A DNA stretch of 64,000 bases from Paludibacteraceae bacterium (GTDB lineage: Bacteria; Bacteroidota; Bacteroidia; Bacteroidales; Paludibacteraceae): NCBI GenBank assembly GCA_017550335.1, contig JAFZPM010000005.1, positions 1-64,000 on the forward strand, written 5' to 3'. The first letter of the stretch is position 1, and every line of letters starts with the position of its first letter. The position numbers and the translations under genes are program-made. The notes beneath the pieces are model-generated. The model was not told where the DNA came from. It searched no databases and worked only from the letters and a program-made list of their open reading frames with translations. Shown piece by piece: positions 28,056 through 34,945 of this stretch.

Positions 28056-28094
28056 AAAAAAAGCCTCAATTGACATCCATCGTCCATTGAGGCT
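28056..28094 (-). terminator. Terminator of the tiny-peptide transcription unit
   Basis: On the minus strand a perfect 9-base stem (AGCCTCAAT with ATTGAGGCT, arms at 28086-28094 and 28062-28070) is followed directly by a seven-T run. It closes the small minus-strand unit that starts near 28447. Confidence 0.85.
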
Positions 28095-28152
28095 ATTGTC
28101 GTACACTGTACGGCCGCTTTCGCTGTTTCCGTCGTTTCTTATTCTGTTCCAT
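28093..28152 (-). CDS. Putative 19-residue highly basic peptide
   Basis: The frame from the ATG at 28152 encodes MEQNKKRRKQRKRPYSVRQ and stops with TAG in the first arm of the terminator. Nine of its 19 residues are Lys or Arg. It lies 19 bases after the 28-residue peptide gene, within the same promoter-to-terminator interval. Such a short frame can occur by chance, but the composition and placement are suggestive. It could be an RNA- or membrane-binding peptide; no family is recognised. Confidence 0.35.
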   Translation of the reverse strand: MEQNKKRRKQRKRPYSVRQ

Positions 28153-28171
28153 TTCCGTATTCGTTAAAGGG

Positions 28172-28258
28172 TTATTTACTCATGGAAGTAATCTCCATAT
28201 ACACTTTCACTCCAAAAACTGCGGCGATCGAGATCGTCAAAAATGTTGCTACTATCAT
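28172..28258 (-). CDS. Putative 28-residue single-pass membrane peptide
   Basis: The frame from the ATG at 28258 encodes a 28-residue peptide beginning MIVATFLTISIAAVFGVKVY and ending in MEITSMSK: one hydrophobic helix of about 17 residues followed by a short polar tail. It shares the pattern S-I-A-A-x-F-x-x-K-V-x-M with the 26-residue peptide encoded 52 bases upstream, which is strong evidence that both are real genes. A promoter (28454-28484) and a terminator (28056-28094) bracket the pair. The function is unknown. Possibilities include a small regulator of a membrane complex or a toxin-like hydrophobic peptide. Confidence 0.6.
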   Translation of the reverse strand: MIVATFLTISIAAVFGVKVYMEITSMSK

Positions 28259-28310
28259 AATCGTACGTTTTTTTTAATGGTTAATCACTCTGTTTTGTTC
28301 TCTCATTTTT

Positions 28311-28391
28311 TCAGCCGTTGATGGTGTCGAATGTCATGACTACCTTTGCTACGAAGCAAGCTGCGATGGATAATACTAATGCTGTTACCAT
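28311..28391 (-). CDS. Putative 26-residue single-pass membrane peptide
   Basis: The frame from the ATG at 28391 encodes MVTALVLSIAACFVAKVV followed by MTFDTING: one hydrophobic helix and a short polar tail. It is paralogous to the peptide at 28172-28258 (shared SIAAxFxxKVxM core). The ATG lies about 55 bases downstream of the transcription start predicted from the -7 box at 28454-28461. This is the first gene of the small unit. No known family is recognised, and it is shorter than the usual annotation cut-off, which would explain why such genes are missed. Confidence 0.6.
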   Translation of the reverse strand: MVTALVLSIAACFVAKVVMTFDTING

Positions 28392-28453
28392 AGTTTTGTA
28401 ATTTTATGCGTTATTTATTCTTTATTTATGTAATTCCTCGTTGAATCACATTG

Positions 28454-28484
28454 CAAATATACTACTAAAAAATTTACACGCAAA
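28454..28484 (-). promoter_or_regulatory. Bacteroidetes-type promoter of the tiny-peptide unit
   Basis: On the minus strand TTTG (28481-28484) and TATATTTG (28454-28461) are separated by 19 bases, a textbook -33/-7 arrangement. The predicted transcript starts near 28447 and would run through three small frames to the terminator at 28056-28094, about 390 bases. Confidence 0.7.
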
Positions 28485-28612
28485 TAAATATACACTATTT
28501 TTAGTTAAAATATTTTAAATACTGCATATATTGCATGTATAATGCATATTTTAGGAATATTTATGTAAATAAATATACAGTGTTAATAATGTATAAATAT
28601 TAACGAAGACCC

Positions 28613-28642
28613 TTGTTCCATACATTTTTATTCCTATATTTG
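28613..28642 (+). promoter_or_regulatory. Promoter of the YtxH-like gene
   Basis: TTG at 28613-28615 and TATATTTG at 28635-28642 are 19 bases apart. The start of transcription would be near 28649, giving a leader of about 24 bases. It diverges from the tiny-peptide promoter about 150 bases away; the interval is very AT-rich. Confidence 0.6.
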
Positions 28643-28672
28643 TCTACGTGAACAATTAAAACTATATGCGCT

Positions 28673-28903
28673 ATGGGAAATTTTGTGAAAGGTGCGGTCA
28701 TTGGTGCCGCTGCGGTTTTGCTCGGTAATTATTTGTTGAATACCGAAGAGGGCAAGGAGACTTGCAAGAAGATTAAGGATAAGGTAAAAAAGACGGCCGA
28801 CGAATGGAAGGATAAACTGGAGAAGGAACTGAAACAGTTCGATGGCGAGGATTCCACCTCCACCTCCGTCACAAAGCAGGTTGAGGACGTCATGGAAGAA
28901 TAG
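28673..28903 (+). CDS. YtxH domain-containing small protein
   Basis: The 76-residue protein has a glycine/alanine-rich N-terminal hydrophobic segment (VKGAVIGAAAVLLGNYLL), then EEGKETCKKIKDKVKKTADEWKDKLEKEL, a basic amphipathic helix, and an acidic tail. This matches the YtxH/general-stress family, in which the usual core is GAxxGAxxGLLxAPxSGxET. The family is thought to be stress-associated and membrane-bound, but the mechanism is unknown. A promoter precedes it and a strong hairpin follows at 28934-28966, so it is a single-gene unit. Confidence 0.8.
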   Translation: MGNFVKGAVIGAAAVLLGNYLLNTEEGKETCKKIKDKVKKTADEWKDKLEKELKQFDGEDSTSTSVTKQVEDVMEE

Positions 28904-28933
28904 ACGAAGGCGTTAGCCGTCATTAGAGAAAGA

Positions 28934-28966
28934 GAGGGGGCATATCCATTCAGGACATGTCCCCTC
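28934..28966 (+). terminator. Strong hairpin after the YtxH-like gene
   Basis: GAGGGGGCATATCC pairs with GGACATGTCCCCTC at 13 of 14 positions (one G-T), with the five-base loop ATTCA. Only a weak T-rich stretch follows (CATTGTTTG), so it could act as a terminator or a 3' end stabiliser. Confidence 0.6.
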
Positions 28967-28974
28967 CATTGTTT

Positions 28975-29032
28975 GTCGAACCAACGTTTCTTGACTCAAT
29001 TCATAATTCACAATTCATAATTCAAAATTATC
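28975..29032 (-). repeat. Dispersed repeat copy with AT-rich tail
   Basis: On the minus strand the core GAAACGTTGGTTCGAC (28975-28990) is preceded by ATAATTC/GAATTGTG-type AT-rich direct repeats (28999-29030). It is an inverted copy of the repeat at 27936-27990 and 44557-44585. Confidence 0.6.
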
Positions 29033-29037
29033 TAGCG

Positions 29038-30924
29038 CTATTTTTTTATGAACTGCTTCACGAAGCTCTCCTCCCCCGCGACGACACGCACGATGTAGAT
29101 GCCCTTCTCCAAGCCGCCGCAGTCCAAGCCACAGTAGGATTGTCCGGAGACCACCTTGCTGAGGCGGATGCATCCGAGGGCGTCGATCACCTCCACCTTC
29201 ACCTGCTCATTCAAGAGTTTGCCGAAGTGGACGTTCAGTCGGTCTTGTACCGGGTTCGGACTCAAGACACAGCTAATCTCCTCACGCTCGAAGGCCTCCA
29301 CCGAGGTCTCATCTTGCGGAACAGGGTTGATCTTGGAGTTGATGTAGCCCAATGCGCCGACCAAACCTGCGTTGTAGTCGATACCGCCTTCAGCATATGC
29401 CCAGCTTTCAATGTTTTCCTCACCTGTATATCTACCACTCCATATTTCTTTTTCTCCGTAGTTGCCATCATCCAATGAACCTCCGACGAGATAGCCCAAT
29501 TGAAAGAATTTATAATTTTTATCTATTTTCGGGAATTTCCCCATCTCTTTTTTTACTACATTGATATCGGTTCTATAAAGATTTCTGTGATGAGGCAAGG
29601 CGGGGTGATTGTCACCATAGCCTATGATATAAGAGAAATCCTTTCCGTTACGTCCCATGATGTACTCAACAGAGGTCGTGGAGTACGGGTTCAAGGTCTC
29701 TACACCCGTCAGCTTATCGTATAACGCATACATGAATGCTTGGTTGGCTGTGTAACGAAGTCCGCCCCATTGTTCCCAACTTCTTGAGTTATGGTTCAGT
29801 AGGTAACCAGAATTCGGCTTGTACATGGTATTGACATAGTAGTCAAAGACCTCTAAAGCTTTCGCTCCATAGGATGACTCATCTCCCAAGGAGGCTACAG
29901 CATAAGCGGCCAAGTCTTCCCTATGGTCGTAGCCAAGGGTGTAATTATATTGGTATTCCTTGGTGTTATTCATCCACGAACAGTTTTCCTCCGCCTTCCT
30001 CAGGTACTCCGGATCTTTCGTCGTCTTGTACAACTCAACGTACATGGTGACCATGTCATGGACGTAACGATTCCCCACAGCATAGTAATTTCCCTGCGGT
30101 TCTCCAACTGTAGTTCCTTTTTCCGTCTTCTCCACGAACTCGCAAGCCACTTTCGCTTTCTCAAGACATGCGGCCGCATAGTCAGGATCGTATTTCGCAT
30201 ACACACGTGCCATTACGGCGAGTGCAGCACTGGCTTGTGAGGCCATGGCAGTGGCTTTGCCTGACACCTTGTAGATCGGGCGCGGACCATCCGACTCCCC
30301 ACCCAAACTTACCGGGATGGCGGACTTGACCGTTGAAGTACACCACACCTTATGGTCCTGATCACCGTGTCCCTTCTGGAAGTAGAAGGTTTGGTTGTCA
30401 CGTACGGCTTTCATTATATAGTCCGTGGCATATTTCACCTCGTTCAGGATATCAGGAATACCATCCGGCTCCCCTTTTTTCCCTTCCCATGTATAATCAT
30501 CCGCATCGATGTAGCCGTGATAGTCCTCTGAATAGAAGTCCGGATATCCCTCAGGGAAAGCGGTATATCCCAACAACAACATATAGGCGGAATAGAAGAA
30601 TGTTTGTCCAAAAAGCACAAAGTCACCGCAGTCGAACCAGCCACCCGTCAAGTCATAATCGCCGTCGGCATCCTTGAGATAGGATTTACCCTTCACGAAC
30701 TTACTGCGATCGAACTGGATTTCGTTACTTACATCGTTCGCCTCATGTGTGGCGACGAGCCAGTTCACACCCTCGCCCATACGTTGCGCACCATAGAAAC
30801 GTGTGGTCATCCACAATACTTTCTGATACTGCTCCTTATCGAAATACAATTCGCTCTGCGCCAATGCATTGCCACAGAAAAGGGTGCATAGAAAACCTAA
30901 TACTGAATACTTTAATTTCCTCAT
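29038..30924 (-). CDS. GH9 glycoside hydrolase (endoglucanase-like) with T9SS type A sorting domain
   Basis: About 628 residues from the ATG at 30924 (30945 is possible). The signal peptide is MRKLKYSVLGFLCTLFCGNA, cleaved near LAQ. The GH9 domain shows GGWFDCGDF (D98 and D101, the base-side aspartates; the family norm is GGWYDAGD), the PALPHHRNLY histidine motif and the C-terminal SWAYAEGGIDYNAGLVGAL block with E512 as the likely acid. The last 75 residues (SPNPVQDRLNVHF, KVEVIDALGCIRLSK, GLEKGIYIVRV) form a type A sorting domain. The product is probably a surface or secreted cellulase. The frame is open upstream to 31197, but that extension would cross the -7 box and the neighbour's terminator. 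Confidence 0.92.
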   Translation of the reverse strand: MRKLKYSVLGFLCTLFCGNALAQSELYFDKEQYQKVLWMTTRFYGAQRMGEGVNWLVATHEANDVSNEIQFDRSKFVKGKSYLKDADGDYDLTGGWFDCGDFVLFGQTFFYSAYMLLLGYTAFPEGYPDFYSEDYHGYIDADDYTWEGKKGEPDGIPDILNEVKYATDYIMKAVRDNQTFYFQKGHGDQDHKVWCTSTVKSAIPVSLGGESDGPRPIYKVSGKATAMASQASAALAVMARVYAKYDPDYAAACLEKAKVACEFVEKTEKGTTVGEPQGNYYAVGNRYVHDMVTMYVELYKTTKDPEYLRKAEENCSWMNNTKEYQYNYTLGYDHREDLAAYAVASLGDESSYGAKALEVFDYYVNTMYKPNSGYLLNHNSRSWEQWGGLRYTANQAFMYALYDKLTGVETLNPYSTTSVEYIMGRNGKDFSYIIGYGDNHPALPHHRNLYRTDINVVKKEMGKFPKIDKNYKFFQLGYLVGGSLDDGNYGEKEIWSGRYTGEENIESWAYAEGGIDYNAGLVGALGYINSKINPVPQDETSVEAFEREEISCVLSPNPVQDRLNVHFGKLLNEQVKVEVIDALGCIRLSKVVSGQSYCGLDCGGLEKGIYIVRVVAGEESFVKQFIKK

Positions 30925-31004
30925 CTTTATTTGTGTTTTTATCATGAATATACGCCAGAAACATTTACCTACTCTTACACATTTATACAGAATGTATAGG
31001 TTCG

Positions 31005-31012
31005 CAAATATA
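31005..31012 (-). promoter_or_regulatory. -7 box for the GH9 gene
   Basis: TATATTTG on the minus strand, about 60-80 bases before the two candidate start codons. No clear TTTG at -33. It supports the short translation start. Confidence 0.5.
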
Positions 31013-31150
31013 CAATTTTTTATTAGTCGTTGTCTATTCTGCGTGTTTTTTTGATGAATCGTATGGGTCGGGGGTGGTGTCGTCATGTTTGATGAGAACG
31101 TGCGAGGGTCCATCACCGTTTTTTTTTGCGTTCCAATTAATTGACCCCCT

Positions 31151-31191
31151 AAAAAAAACGAAACGTGCGCATCACGAAATGACACGCACGT
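31151..31191 (-). terminator. Terminator after the coiled-coil surface protein gene
   Basis: On the minus strand, the stem ACGTGCG/CGCACGT with an inner TCA/TGA pairing is followed by TTTCG and eight T. About 45 bases of this cassette are repeated, with few changes, at 32304-32341. Confidence 0.85.
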
Positions 31192-31214
31192 CCGCAATTA
31201 TGTATCACCATCTT

Positions 31215-32048
31215 TCACCTCTTATTTTTCAACGCATTATTCTCCTCCCTCAACTGTTCAACCTCCTTCTGCAGGCGAATCAAGTGGAGCGTAAGTTCCT
31301 CCACCTTTTCGAGCAGGATGTTGCTCATTTCGGAGACGTTCATGCCGTTCTCCTTGAGCTCCGATGCGGAAGGGACACCCGGGAGGTGTTTATTGCTCTT
31401 CACGAAAGCCTCCACCTCGTCCAACGATTTCAGGTCGTACCCCTCCTCGAACACATAGTCGGCGGCGTTGTCCATCTCCACATTGATCTCCTTGGCGGTG
31501 ATACCTTTGGTGTTCACCTCGTCCGAATTCACCTTGTTTGTGTTGACCTCAGCCACACGGATCTCCTCTTTGCAGACAATCTTGCCATCTACGTTCATAA
31601 CGCCACTTTCCCCATATGCGACTCTATTAAAATTGAAGTTATATTTGCCTGCGTCAAAATTCATAGTAATAGGACGACCCATCGTACTTGTAGCAGAGAA
31701 ATTGACATCCCAATCCTGCGATGTAGAATCTGTTGGGACTCCGTAGCCCAACCCAAAAACGACAGCCCCCTGGTAGGGTTGGGAATACATTTCAAAAAAA
31801 GGAGTACTATCTAGCCATCCTTCACTACGTGCATGCATCATAGTAATTTTATTCTGAACTGTTAGATTCACCACGTTGCCTTTATTGCTTTGAACATTTT
31901 CTGCAGAAATAGAACTAGCCTTCATCTGTTCTGTCTCAACATAATTCTGAGACATGACCGTATCGGTTTCAACGACTGAGGCATGAGCGGCAACGAAGGA
32001 GAAAGATGTCAAAAAAGATGCGAATAAGAGTTTGAACAATGATTTCAT
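31215..32048 (-). CDS. Secreted coiled-coil protein, tail-fibre-like C-terminus
   Basis: The 277-residue protein has a signal peptide (MKSLFKLLFASFLTSFSFVA, cleaved near AHA). The middle contains short repeated strands (EEIRVAEVNTNKVNSDEVNTKGITAKEINVEM), as in beta-helical fibre proteins. The C-terminal 90 residues have EGYDLKSLDEVEAFVKSNKHLPGVPSASEL, a motif frequent in Bacteroidetes proteins annotated as tail-fibre-like, followed by a leucine-rich coiled coil (KVEELTLHLIRLQKEVEQLREENNALKN). No S74 peptidase catalytic core is seen. The function is unknown; a trimeric surface fibre is plausible. A -7 box lies upstream and a terminator follows, so it is a single-gene unit. Confidence 0.75.
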   Translation of the reverse strand: MKSLFKLLFASFLTSFSFVAAHASVVETDTVMSQNYVETEQMKASSISAENVQSNKGNVVNLTVQNKITMMHARSEGWLDSTPFFEMYSQPYQGAVVFGLGYGVPTDSTSQDWDVNFSATSTMGRPITMNFDAGKYNFNFNRVAYGESGVMNVDGKIVCKEEIRVAEVNTNKVNSDEVNTKGITAKEINVEMDNAADYVFEEGYDLKSLDEVEAFVKSNKHLPGVPSASELKENGMNVSEMSNILLEKVEELTLHLIRLQKEVEQLREENNALKNKR

Positions 32049-32128
32049 TGGATAATTTATTATTAGTTACACATTTATAGCGCAATACTTTTCCACGGGG
32101 CAGAGGTCCCCTTGGATAAATAGGCATG

Positions 32129-32136
32129 CAAATATA
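32129..32136 (-). promoter_or_regulatory. -7 box for the coiled-coil surface protein gene
   Basis: TATATTTG on the minus strand, about 80 bases upstream of the ATG. The 330-base gap 32049-32378 otherwise holds the terminator at 32304-32341 and a pair of AAATAGTAAAT direct repeats near 32254-32284. Confidence 0.5.
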
Positions 32137-32303
32137 CAATTATTCGCTATTTATTTGCGCATTTATTATGTTTAAAAATTGTACACAGGAATATCATTTG
32201 GGCAAGACTGAAGACAAATAGGGTTCCCGCATCTCCTGGAGCACCAACTAAAATAGTAAATTGCAAATAGCTAAATAGTAAATCCCCCACTCGAACAGGC
32301 TCT

Positions 32304-32341
32304 AAAAACGAAGCGTGCGCATCAACCCATGACACGCACGC
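32304..32341 (-). terminator. Terminator after the outer-membrane receptor gene
   Basis: On the minus strand the stem GCGTGCG/CGCACGC with inner TCA/TGA pairing (loop ACCCA in the plus reading) is followed by TTCGTTTTT. It is a near copy of the cassette at 31151-31191. Confidence 0.8.
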
Positions 32342-32378
32342 CCCGCGATTATAAAATATCGTCTTTTACATTTTAAAT

Positions 32379-34907
32379 TCAGAAGTCAAAATCGTCATCC
32401 TCTTCCACGGAGCCATCGTTTCCGTCCTTTCCTCTGCCTTTCGAGTTCTTTTTAAGGTTACCGAAGTTGTAGGCGAGGTTCAGGCTGATGGTTCGTCCGC
32501 TGAACTTGAATTCAGACTTCTGGTAGAAGGAATCGTCCCATGTCTCCGAGCGTCTTTTCCTGGAGTTGAGCAGGTCTCTCACAGAGAGTGTGGCCGACAG
32601 TTTCTGCGAGAAGAAGGACTTCTTGAGACCCAAATTGACGTTGTAGTTATGCAACATCTTTCCTTGTGCGGTGGAACGCGGCGAGCGGTAGTTGCCGGAC
32701 ACCTGCAGCTTGACCGATTTAGGCAGGGAGAAGTCCGCGGAGAGTTGTCCGGACCAGCTGAAGTTGCTTCTGTCCTTAATGACCACCTCCTTGTCGATAA
32801 CGCCAAAGCCCGGCATGACGGTGGTCACGTCGAACACGCCACCCTTCAACGCATAGTAGTAGAAGTTCAGGTTGTAGGTGAGCGCTACAGACTTGAAGTT
32901 ATTCTTCAGGATGAGTTCCAAACCTCCGGCGTGGGAAGTCGCGAGGTTGGCGCGGGTGTTCCACATCACATCGTCGTAGATCCAGCTGTATTGTTGCACC
33001 AAGTCCTGCGTCAGTTTGTGGTAAAGGGAGGCCATGAACGTGGACTTCTTCAGATTCTTAATGTAGCTGATCTCCGTGGAGTTGGTGATCTCCGGGTCCA
33101 AGTTCGGGTTACCGAAGTAGATGTTCGCCGGATCTGACACGTTGACGTAAGGGTTGAGCCAATAGCGTCGCGGACGGGTGATGCGGCGGGTGTAGCTGAG
33201 TTGCAGTTCATCCTTATCCGTGAACGTGTAGGAGAAGAATGCGCTAGGGAAGAGGTTCCCGTACGGTCTCTTGTCCTCGCTGTCACCAGCGGAGTAGAGG
33301 TTCCAGGAGACATCCGTCAACTCGCCCCTCAGTCCCAGCTGCATGCCGAATCTCTTCACCTTTTGGGAATAGGAGACGTAGGCGGCATAGATGTTCTGTC
33401 TCAGTTCGAAGTCGTTGCCCAATTCAGGCTGCGCCGTGCGTTCATCCTCCCCATAGGGTTGTATCTCGGAGGTGACGACGTTACCTTGCGTGCCGAAAGT
33501 TACTTTCACACCCGTCTCGAATTTGCCGGCATGGTCGGACCATTTGATCTGTTTAGAGTAGTCACTTTGTATTCCGAGGGTGTGATTATGTCCGTCGGTG
33601 CTTTGGTATTGGGTATAGTCGTTAGCGCGCAGAGAGCCGATGAGGGAGTCGATGTCGTCCCTATGCTTTGTGATCTGCTCGTAGGTTTGGTCGTTATCGT
33701 TTTTGTTAGGGAGGAAACTGACGGAAGAGGAGAGCACACCTTCGTCACGGAATGTGTGGCTATAGTCTAGGGTGACATTGCCCATGAGGCGGAGTCCGTC
33801 CGTCTCGGTTCGGCGCTGCTCCACCAAGGAGGATCTTCCGACGCCGTTCACGATGTAACCGTTGTCATAGTTGAGGTCCTGGCAGTTGTCCCTGCCACCG
33901 ACAGAGAACATACCCGACAGGTTAACGCTGTTCCGTGCGTTGGCGGCGTAATTGATGCCTAGGCGGAAGAATCCGGACTGGATGTCCGCATCCTGGTCTC
34001 TGGTCTGGTTGAGGTAGGTGGTGTCACCATTGTAGGTCTCACGGTTGGTGTAGCCATTGCCCACCATATTCCGGTTGATGAGGCCGATGCTGGAACCGAT
34101 GTTCCATTTGTTCTTCGTGTAGTTGATGTTGGCGCCGACATTTCCGCCCAACCGTCCGTTCCAAGGGTATATGACGCCGGCGGATACGGATCCGTAGTAG
34201 GTGGAGTTCTTCTTCTCGTCGTTTTTCATGACGATATTGATGATGCCGACGGAGCCCTCCGCATCGAATTTCGAGGAGGGGTTGGAGATGACCTCGATCT
34301 GTTGTACGCTTCCCGCAGGCATCTGTTCCAGGATGTCGCCACGGTTCTCCTCCGTGAGGCCCGCCGGTTTGCCGTTGATGTAGATCTCCACATTCTCGCT
34401 GTTACGGAGGGAGACTTTGCCCTCCACATCCACTTCCACGGAAGGAATCTCCTTCAGGATCTCGGAGGCGGTTGTCCCATCGGCTATTGCGTTGCTGTTC
34501 ACCACATAGGTCTTCTTGTCGAGGTCCACCTTCATGGTGGATTGGGTGCCGGTCACTTGAATCTCCTGCAACATGTCCGCATCCTCGACCAGGACGATTT
34601 TCTTGTAGCGCACGCTAGGCTTCTGCTCCGAGAGGGAGACATTGATGCGTTTGTTTTTGAAACCCATAAAACTCACTTCCAGGACATAGTCGTCCAACGA
34701 GATACCGTCGATGAGGAAGTTGCCGTCATCGTCGGTTATCTCCCCCACGATTTGGGTCGTTCCGTCACTTGCGTAGAGCAAGACGTCCGCCATCGGCAAG
34801 GTGTTGCCGCTCGGGTCGAATACCTGTCCCGATATCTTCGATTCGCAGAACGAAGATATTGAGCACATTAGAAATAGCACTGTCAGGATAAATACTTTAT
34901 TTTTCAT
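32379..34907 (-). CDS. Outer-membrane beta-barrel receptor (TonB-dependent receptor-like)
   Basis: The 842-residue protein has a signal peptide (FILTVLFLMCSISSFC), then a carboxypeptidase regulatory-like domain (about 24-105: ISGQVFDPSGNTLPMADVLLY). A plug-like region (about 130-235) follows with TTASEILKEIPSVEVDVEGKVSL and EVISNPSSKFDAEGSVGIINI. The rest is an outer-membrane barrel of the OMP_b-brl_3 type (SYTRRITRPRRYWLNPY and NPNLDPEITNSTEISY). It ends in an acidic tail (EEDDDFDF) rather than the usual terminal barrel phenylalanine strand. No SusD partner is adjacent and the substrate is unknown. It lies 38 bases downstream of ftsH and ends at a clear terminator, so it may be read through from the argH-rsfS-ftsH unit. 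Confidence 0.88.
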   Translation of the reverse strand: MKNKVFILTVLFLMCSISSFCESKISGQVFDPSGNTLPMADVLLYASDGTTQIVGEITDDDGNFLIDGISLDDYVLEVSFMGFKNKRINVSLSEQKPSVRYKKIVLVEDADMLQEIQVTGTQSTMKVDLDKKTYVVNSNAIADGTTASEILKEIPSVEVDVEGKVSLRNSENVEIYINGKPAGLTEENRGDILEQMPAGSVQQIEVISNPSSKFDAEGSVGIINIVMKNDEKKNSTYYGSVSAGVIYPWNGRLGGNVGANINYTKNKWNIGSSIGLINRNMVGNGYTNRETYNGDTTYLNQTRDQDADIQSGFFRLGINYAANARNSVNLSGMFSVGGRDNCQDLNYDNGYIVNGVGRSSLVEQRRTETDGLRLMGNVTLDYSHTFRDEGVLSSSVSFLPNKNDNDQTYEQITKHRDDIDSLIGSLRANDYTQYQSTDGHNHTLGIQSDYSKQIKWSDHAGKFETGVKVTFGTQGNVVTSEIQPYGEDERTAQPELGNDFELRQNIYAAYVSYSQKVKRFGMQLGLRGELTDVSWNLYSAGDSEDKRPYGNLFPSAFFSYTFTDKDELQLSYTRRITRPRRYWLNPYVNVSDPANIYFGNPNLDPEITNSTEISYIKNLKKSTFMASLYHKLTQDLVQQYSWIYDDVMWNTRANLATSHAGGLELILKNNFKSVALTYNLNFYYYALKGGVFDVTTVMPGFGVIDKEVVIKDRSNFSWSGQLSADFSLPKSVKLQVSGNYRSPRSTAQGKMLHNYNVNLGLKKSFFSQKLSATLSVRDLLNSRKRRSETWDDSFYQKSEFKFSGRTISLNLAYNFGNLKKNSKGRGKDGNDGSVEEDDDFDF

Positions 34908-34945
34908 ATCTTATGGGTTGTTTAGTTCTAATTCACATTTGAGGT

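Noticed and set aside
30925..31197. N-terminal extension of the GH9 gene to 31197
   Set aside because: It would place translation upstream of the -7 box at 31005-31012 and across the terminator of the upstream gene; the signal peptide begins at 30924.
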